Below, in pieces: positions 58,243 to 64,000 of a DNA stretch of 64,000 nucleotides. This stretch comes from Ustilago trichophora. Its lineage: Eukaryota > Basidiomycota > Ustilaginomycetes > Ustilaginales > Ustilaginaceae. A model generated the notes under the pieces. That model was not told the DNA's origin and did not search any database. It was given only the letters and a program-made list of their open reading frames with translations. The stretch's first letter is position 1. Every line of letters starts with the position of its first letter. The DNA lies in contig OOIN01000001.1 in the NCBI GenBank assembly GCA_900323505.1, forward strand, positions 868,001 through 932,000. The letters are read 5' to 3'. The position numbers were made by a program, and so were the translations under genes.

Positions 58243-59742
58243 GATGGGTTGTTGGACCTCAGCACTTGAAGCTGGCGCTGGAGCGATTGGAAGGTGGAAA
58301 GAAGGGATCGGATGGTGGTGAGAAAGGTCGGACGACAGCGGTCAAGTTGGTGTTGTTCTTCTTGTTCATGTCTTTTGCATATGCGGGGTCCAAATTTGGG
58401 AACAACGTGCGCACGGTTCGAAATTTGCGCCGAGACTTAATTGTTTGTGACACGGCACTAACATCTTGGAAAAATTCCACGGCCAACACACCAACATCCC
58501 AGCGACTCTCTTCGACATCCAAGCCTGATGCGTTGCTCTATAGTATCGAGACTATGCTGCGGAGGGGAACACAGGCACACTGTAGATCTGATCTAGATTG
58601 CAATTGCAGGCGAGATGTTTGGGTTCTCCTCTCAATTGTGGCTCACACTGTCGGATGTGCGATCTGGGAGCAGCATCGGCAACAATGACGTTCGGCAATT
58701 GTCGGCTGTCCTGGCAAGAAAGATGTCAAGGTGAGCGAACAAGATTAGGGGGCGTACAGCAGGACGCCGAGATGGTGCCTGCAGCCTGACGTGCAGCTCT
58801 CCTACATCCAGCATAGTGATGTTAGATGCTTCTGCGAGACAAAAGATGTTGATGCTGAAAGACCTTGAAGACTTTGCACTGCAAGCAGTGCATTATGGCA
58901 ACCGCATCTCGATCGGATCTTGCCAAGGTCTCAGGCCTCAGGACGATCTCTATCAGCTATCGTTCCAGCATCGCATCTGACAACAAAGAACAATATCGGT
59001 CTCGATTTGTCAAGCTTCCAAACACACTGATGAGAGATTCGAGACTTGTGCTCGCAGCAAATCTCGCATGTATCCAACTTCTTATCTCGAACAATCAACA
59101 AGACCGACCTTTTGATCCGAAAGTCGAGACACTCTAGGTTATTCGGAACCAAAGCTCTCTCACGCACGCACAAACGTGTTTCTCACACTATATGAAGAAC
59201 AGTTAAAAGTGAGTGTGGGAAAGAGCGACGCATCCAAAGCGTGGGATGTTTACCTATGCCCAGGGTTCATGTTTCAGCCTCGGACGCCCATTTGCAGTTT
59301 TTTTTTCAGTTTTGACAGGCGAGCTAAATGTTGAGCCACAGAGTGTGCCCGATTGGCCCGATGTAGTGTAGTGAAGGTCTGCATGAAAGAGAGAGGTGGA
59401 AGCGAGACGCCTCCCAGACAGTGTGTCCAGGAAAAGGAACATTTTTTAAATGGTTAGTGCAAATGTCAACATCGGATATCCAGCCGAGTTTGTGCTGATC
59501 GGGTTTTGACGATGTCAGGATCAAATCGAGGGTGTCAACAGGCTAGACCTCGGCGATTTGGCCGTATGTAGATTCGGGGTGGTTCAAGTTGGTACTGTAT
59601 TGCGCGTGAACGTTAACTCGCTTGAAACAAGAAACGCGCTGCTAAGTGTAGGTGGCTGCCGGTGGCAGCAGGTGAGCTGCAGGATTTTGTTTGTTCGGCA
59701 GAACAAGCAGGCTGATTCCCTGCTAGCGAAAAGGCAAGAGAG

Positions 59743-60073
59743 TACTGTAAGTGTACAGTAGTGTGTTGTGGCGTGTGCATGTGAGGTGTTGGCCTTTGTT
59801 TTTTCTTTGTCACAAAAACGCAAGTCAGGCTCAAGAGCGAGTTGCCCAACATCTTGATCGTTTGCAGCTCTTTGGCTTTGAAAAAAAAGGAGCCTCTTTC
59901 TTGGGCTTATGTGCGTGCTTGTCAGCTTTAGCATGGGGATCGGACGAAGGATGTTGATTCGTTGACAAAACGAAACGGCGAGTGTTTTGCGCATGATTGT
60001 TTACACAGACTGTACAGTAGTACTTCATTTAGTCGGAGAGATCACTTGTACCAACCACTCTGGTTGTACAGTA
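59743..60073. promoter_or_regulatory. Cluster of TACTGTA/TACAGTA heptamers
   Basis: Copies lie at 59743, 59754, 60013 and 60067. The first two face each other around AGTG. A role as binding sites is inferred from clustering only. Confidence 0.4.
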
Positions 60074-60314
60074 CATCAATGAAGGTGGTCGTTCAAATGT
60101 CGTCGTTCACAGGCGGAGTTGTCTATATGATCTGTAAGAAAGCGATAAAAGTGTCCAGTTCGAGACTTGCTGGCGTGTTTCTCATGAGACGAGGATTCGC
60201 CTTTGCCTATCGCTATGCTATATACTTGGCTGTAGAAAGGAAAAACTCACCCGCCCCGTTGGCATCCCGTCCGAAACCTGTCAATTGACACGGACGCTCG
60301 CTTAAGCAGTCCTC

Positions 60315-60344
60315 TCTGCCTCTGCCTCTGCCTCTGCCTCTACC
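60315..60344 (+). repeat. (TCTGCC)4 hexanucleotide repeat
   Basis: Four perfect TCTGCC units followed by one TCTACC variant. Confidence 0.9.
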
Positions 60345-60647
60345 CGTTTCTCCCCTTCCTGTTCCCCGCTGCGTCTCTCTTTTCTCATGAAAATGAAATT
60401 TCAAAAAACTGAAATCCCGCCTCTCCTCTTGGACCCTACTGTAACTCCTCTCTTTGACTTTTTCAAAAATGAAAGCCAAAAGCCTTCCAAAGGGCTAAGA
60501 CAAGTTTTATGCACGTCGAGAAAGAGCTTCCCATCGACACAGCTCTTGTCCTCTGTTTCATGCCTCGTACAACGGTGAATTTGAAAGAGCAAGGAGCACA
60601 AGAAGAGGGGTCCAGACAAAGTGTAGAACATACTCGACAGTGTACAT

Positions 60648-60672
60648 TACAGTACAGTACAGTACAGTACTG
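60648..60672 (+). repeat. (TACAG)4 TACTG array
   Basis: Four perfect TACAG units end in a TACTG. This puts four overlapping TACAGTA heptamers in 25 bases and creates the palindrome CAGTACTG at its right end. It is the densest copy of the dispersed motif in the window. Confidence 0.9.
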
Positions 60673-62132
60673 TGCACGCTCTTTTTAGCGTACCGACAAA
60701 TATGTCTCAGTTTGACCGTTGCAAAAACGCAGCAGAACACTCACATGTGTCCGTTGGTATTGTTTTCATTGCAAATGTTCTTGATCGCATTGCCTTTCCT
60801 TAGTAGTGTGACCATGTGTCGCTGTAGACTACCCCTTTTCTCCGGTGTCCAGACCCAATGTGTTCGATTGGCAATGCTGTTCCTCGTATCGGTCTGCGAT
60901 CTCGCTCTCTTCGTCGCTTGCTTGTGGGTGCATCGTTGGGCAAAAAGCAACTCCAGAGCTACACTACCACTATTTTGAGAGATCCCGTATCATTGCTCTC
61001 TCTCAATGTCCGTGGCCGTTGCCACTTTGCAACAGATACATTCTTTTTAGCACATCTGATCCCACGCACCGGTTCATCCCCGAGTCGCTGTCACCATCTC
61101 CGTCACGACTGATGGGGATCTGTAACGATAACAACCCTAAGTTTATCCCTTTGTGTTTTAGAGCCTACGACGGTAACGTCGGCCATCCTGTCATGCGAAG
61201 AGAGTGAGAGCGAAACAGACTTGCTTCCTTCTCGAGCTTTGGCAGTTGCAACTCCTTGTTTCCCATCCAATCTTCCCCGTCCCGACCTTGCATCACTTTT
61301 CACTTGGACTCCGCTCCCACCTTTTTTTTTCCTTACTCGTCCTTCTTCCTTCCTCACTGGTCGTCTCCCCGTTCTTTTCCCCGGTTGTCTCTCGCTCGCT
61401 CCCTCGCTCGTCACATCACCTTGCTCTTAAGTGTCCCTGCATCGTTCGTTGCATCTTGGTCGTGCTCGAGCCTCCTCTTGACCCATCACAAACAATAAAA
61501 GCGTCGACCTCTATTCCATCGTCAACCCCAGCCTTCTTCCCTCCCCCTCTCCTGCCCTCCCTCTTTGCTTTCAACACATCACACTTGGACCCCCACCATC
61601 TCTTCTTCCTCCTTTGTTTTCTGCTGTCACATATACTATACCCGTTTCCTCTCCCACCTACTCACTGTCGCAACAGAAAGCGGTAGACGCCGACCAAAGC
61701 CTTTCCCTCTTTCGACCCCGAAAACATCCGGAGCTTAATCTCATCTCGTCTCGTTCTCAAGAGAAAGCGTGCCTGTCAACCGACCGTCCCACCCGTTCAC
61801 ACACAATAAGGTTCACTCTTTGAATTGGACAGCAACCACGACTAGATCACCCTCTGCAATTTTCAAGACCCACCCACCCATCCCACGAACGCACGCACGC
61901 AAGCGCCCCGTGCTGCATTTCCACTTTTCCATTGACTACTGCTCTTCTCGTAAAGAATAACGATCGGATCTCTTTCTTTGCAGCTTAACGAGGTCAGAGG
62001 AACGGTCTTCTGTTTCCACAGAAGCTTTCTCATCTGCTTTTCAACAACACAGAGGCTAGCGCAACCAAGCAAAGGCCGCTATTCGCAAGAACATCTTGCT
62101 TATTCCCACGGGAACAGACGACGACAACGACG

Positions 62133-64000
62133 ATGAACATGCTCGACCAAGAACACACCGCAGGGGCCTCTCGCGCCTCAACCCCTCTTTCCAACTCTGC
62201 CGAAATCGTCACGGCACGAAAGATTTCCCGCAAAGTAGCACAGGCCGCCCCCATCACCCATTATCGCCGTCACTCGAAATCCAACTCGGTCGAGCTGCGC
62301 AAGCATACCCAATCCAAAGAAGCACACGAGCCTTCTGCCCCTGCTAGCGTTGGTGCGGTTGCAGTTGCAGCAGCTGGTGGTTCCCCGCGCATCATGCCTT
62401 CTCCTGTACCTCCTCCGACCTCTGCTCTTCCACCTACTCCGGCTGGTTTGGGTGGTGTGTCTGCTTCTCCTACGCTCGGCGGCGGATACGGTTTGACGTA
62501 TAGGGGCAGCGCGGGGAGCTCCCTCGCCGCTTCGAGCTTGCTGGCGAGGAGCATTCGAAAGACGTTTCGTCACCTGAGTGCCGGGTTGACGGCAGAAGAG
62601 CATACCGAGTTGGTCCAAAAAATTTTGTCCGACTTGAGACCCGCTCTTCCTTCCACCACCGTCCGTCCCTTTTCGCGTGCGTCCAGACCGAACAGTTTGG
62701 TTGCTTCGCCACCAACGACCAAGATGACGATCACCATCGCCAAACCCGAACCAGTCGAAGAGATTGCTGATGCCACCGCTGCGACAGAAAAGCGGCTCAG
62801 TGCTTCCTCGCAGGGCACGACCAGCAGCAGCGTCGGCAGCCAGTGCAGTCAGGCGAGTGACGAAAAGCTCGGCATGTCGCAGATCTCCACCTTGGCCTCC
62901 GATTTCTCCACCCCTCAGTTGAGCCAGAGTCGCACACCGACTCCCACCACCCCCGCTAGCCCAATGAGCCGCACCAACACCGATGACAAGGTCAAGGGTA
63001 ACGAGACTACCGATACGGTTGCAGCCAATGGGGACAAGGCTCTCCTGACGCCTACGGATGCATTGGAAAGTCTTCGAGTGCTTGAGAACGGGTTTGAACG
63101 ATCCAACCCCAACTCTCCGCTGGATGCCACTTTTGCAACAAAGGACTCGAACCTGTCCCAGACTACAGCTGTCGCATCGCCCACTACGGCGGTGGCGGGT
63201 GACAAGGAGGCTAAAGTGTCGTCTTCCAACACGAGCGGCACTGCTTCTCCTCCCAGGCTGCACAAGAGGGACAGTTCGTACCGCAAATCGGTGCCGACCC
63301 TCGAGGAGCTGACCAACGGCAAGAAGGGTCTGGGGATCTCTCAGCAGAAGGATACCTCTTCTTCTGCTGCTTCTTCGGTTCGCGCTTCGTCGCCGTCGAG
63401 TGCAAACACGGAGACCCCGAGCTGGATCTCATCGCTCACAACCTTGGAAGCTATCCGCGTGCTCGCCTTCCAGCAGTCTGTCGACACTGCTAGCACCACT
63501 GCTACCCCCAAATCACCTACCATCCCCATCATCCCATCAACAGCAACAGCAGCAGACGAGGTATCCGCCCTCCGCTACGCACTCACCTTCACCCTTGCTC
63601 GCGCTGACAAGCTCGCCGAGGCTCTCAACCGCGTCAGCGAGGACAAGATCAAGGTGGAGACTGAGCTCGAGATCTTGCGACGCAACGTACTCTCCATGTT
63701 GGGAAGCAAGACCATGTTCAGTGGTGCTGCACCTCAGAGTGCCTCGTCTACGTCTTCGCAGGGACACTATGAGAGCAGTAACGGTGGTGTTGGTAGACAT
63801 GGTGCGGTGGATGGCGACATTGTCGAAGAGGAAGATCTGGATCACTTTGTGGATGCCCAATCCAGGCAGACTCCGGTTCCGATGTATCCTGCGGCGAGTC
63901 GCAAGGAAGCGCAACCAGCTCGACGAGGCGATGCCATGTCTCGTCCTCCGCGTGCCACTCGCGCTGCTAAGCCAGTACCAACTTGTGCACCTCCTGCCAA
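62133..64000 (+). CDS. Ser/Thr-rich orphan protein with C-terminal coiled coil (cut by window end)
   Basis: An open frame from ATG 62133 (MNMLDQEHTAGASRASTPLS) runs to the window edge, 622 codons plus two bases, with no stop. I recognise no family. A short ordered-looking block near 147-175 (SIRKTFRHLSAGLTAEEH, then ELVQKILSDLRPALP) stands out from Ser/Thr/Pro-rich surroundings. A second block near 475-530 (ALRYALTFTLARADKLAEAL, then a heptad-like KVETELEILRRNVLSML) predicts a coiled coil. There is no signal peptide or membrane segment. A cytoskeletal or polarity adaptor is possible but unproven. The long open frame on the opposite strand is its shadow. The true C terminus lies outside the window. 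Confidence 0.75.
   Translation, partial: MNMLDQEHTAGASRASTPLSNSAEIVTARKISRKVAQAAPITHYRRHSKSNSVELRKHTQSKEAHEPSAPASVGAVAVAAAGGSPRIMPSPVPPPTSALPPTPAGLGGVSASPTLGGGYGLTYRGSAGSSLAASSLLARSIRKTFRHLSAGLTAEEHTELVQKILSDLRPALPSTTVRPFSRASRPNSLVASPPTTKMTITIAKPEPVEEIADATAATEKRLSASSQGTTSSSVGSQCSQASDEKLGMSQISTLASDFSTPQLSQSRTPTPTTPASPMSRTNTDDKVKGNETTDTVAANGDKALLTPTDALESLRVLENGFERSNPNSPLDATFATKDSNLSQTTAVASPTTAVAGDKEAKVSSSNTSGTASPPRLHKRDSSYRKSVPTLEELTNGKKGLGISQQKDTSSSAASSVRASSPSSANTETPSWISSLTTLEAIRVLAFQQSVDTASTTATPKSPTIPIIPSTATAADEVSALRYALTFTLARADKLAEALNRVSEDKIKVETELEILRRNVLSMLGSKTMFSGAAPQSASSTSSQGHYESSNGGVGRHGAVDGDIVEEEDLDHFVDAQSRQTPVPMYPAASRKEAQPARRGDAMSRPPRATRAAKPVPTCAPPA

Larger units (their letters stand above)
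58243..62132. other. Gene-poor divergent region, 3.9 kb
   Basis: No convincing gene lies between PIG-L and the orphan gene at 62133. The region holds a 7-bp stem hairpin (58875-58892), ten TACTGTA/TACAGTA heptamers between 59593 and 60669 including the (TACAG)4 array, and a (TCTGCC)4 repeat (60315-60338). From about 61200 to 62130 the plus strand is CT-rich, consistent with a promoter and leader for the gene at 62133. Confidence 0.55.

Noticed and set aside
62178..63263. 361-codon minus-strand open frame
   Set aside because: The plus-strand frame from 62133 is longer, starts at an ATG after a CT-rich leader and has smut-like low-complexity composition; the minus frame reads as its Gly/Arg-rich shadow.

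Overview
This window is nuclear DNA of a smut-type basidiomycete fungus, most likely Ustilaginaceae (Ustilago, Sporisorium, Moesziomyces or Pseudozyma). The evidence is a set of typical fungal orthologues (Mif2/CENP-C, Dpb11/Rad4, Sip5-like, Pex12, S28 peptidase, Zn2Cys6 factor), mostly intron-free genes, long Ser/Ala/Gln-rich low-complexity stretches in proteins, and CT-rich 5' leaders. I recognise 19 protein genes. Only two have introns I can define: the VAMP7-type SNARE (one) and acetoacetyl-CoA synthetase (three).

Layout. 0.2-5.5 kb: ketopantoate-reductase-like protein (+), VAMP7-like R-SNARE (-), acetoacetyl-CoA synthetase (+). 5.5-9.9 kb: gene-poor, with T tracts and microsatellites. 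9.9-12.2 kb: Ser-rich orphan protein (+). 12.4-24.5 kb: a minus-strand run of a muconate cyclase-like beta-propeller, Sam37/metaxin, mitochondrial tRNA 2-thiouridylase, Mif2/CENP-C and Dpb11/Rad4/TopBP1. 26.2-31.5 kb: LisH-CTLH-CRA protein (+), Pwp1 (-) and Rpf2 (+); the last two share a promoter. 31.7-35.5 kb: secreted S28 peptidase (-) and Cdc42 (-). 35.5-40.5 kb: gene-poor. 40.5-58.2 kb: Sip5-like (+), Pex12 (+), Ubp14/USP5 (-), a signal-peptide plus 7-TM protein (-), a Zn2Cys6 transcription factor (+), Trm5 (-) and PIG-L/Gpi12 (-). 58.2-62.1 kb: gene-poor. From 62.1 kb to the edge: an orphan protein cut by the window end (+).

This is mainly a housekeeping neighbourhood. It covers mitochondrial import and tRNA modification (Sam37, Mtu1, Trm5), chromosome maintenance (Mif2, Dpb11), ribosome biogenesis (Pwp1, Rpf2), ubiquitin and peroxisome biology (Ubp14, LisH-CTLH, Pex12), membrane traffic and polarity (VAMP7, Cdc42) and GPI anchor synthesis. 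I see no secondary-metabolite cluster, effector cluster, CRISPR array, intact transposon, rRNA gene or tRNA gene.

The most striking unexplained signal is a dispersed heptamer, TACTGTA/TACAGTA, often extended to GTAC-W-GTAC. By hand I count about 28 copies, all between coding exons, against about 8 expected by chance in the whole window. Copies cluster at 5.5-9.0 kb, 25.4 kb and 59.6-60.7 kb, including a (TACAG)4 array. Other points worth a look are a Zn2Cys6 cluster with a 39-residue insertion before the sixth Cys, a lactonase-like gene with no usable ATG, an acetoacetyl-CoA synthetase uORF whose stop overlaps the main start as ATGA, two candidate Trm5 starts suggesting dual targeting, and a 61-residue acidic tail on Sam37.
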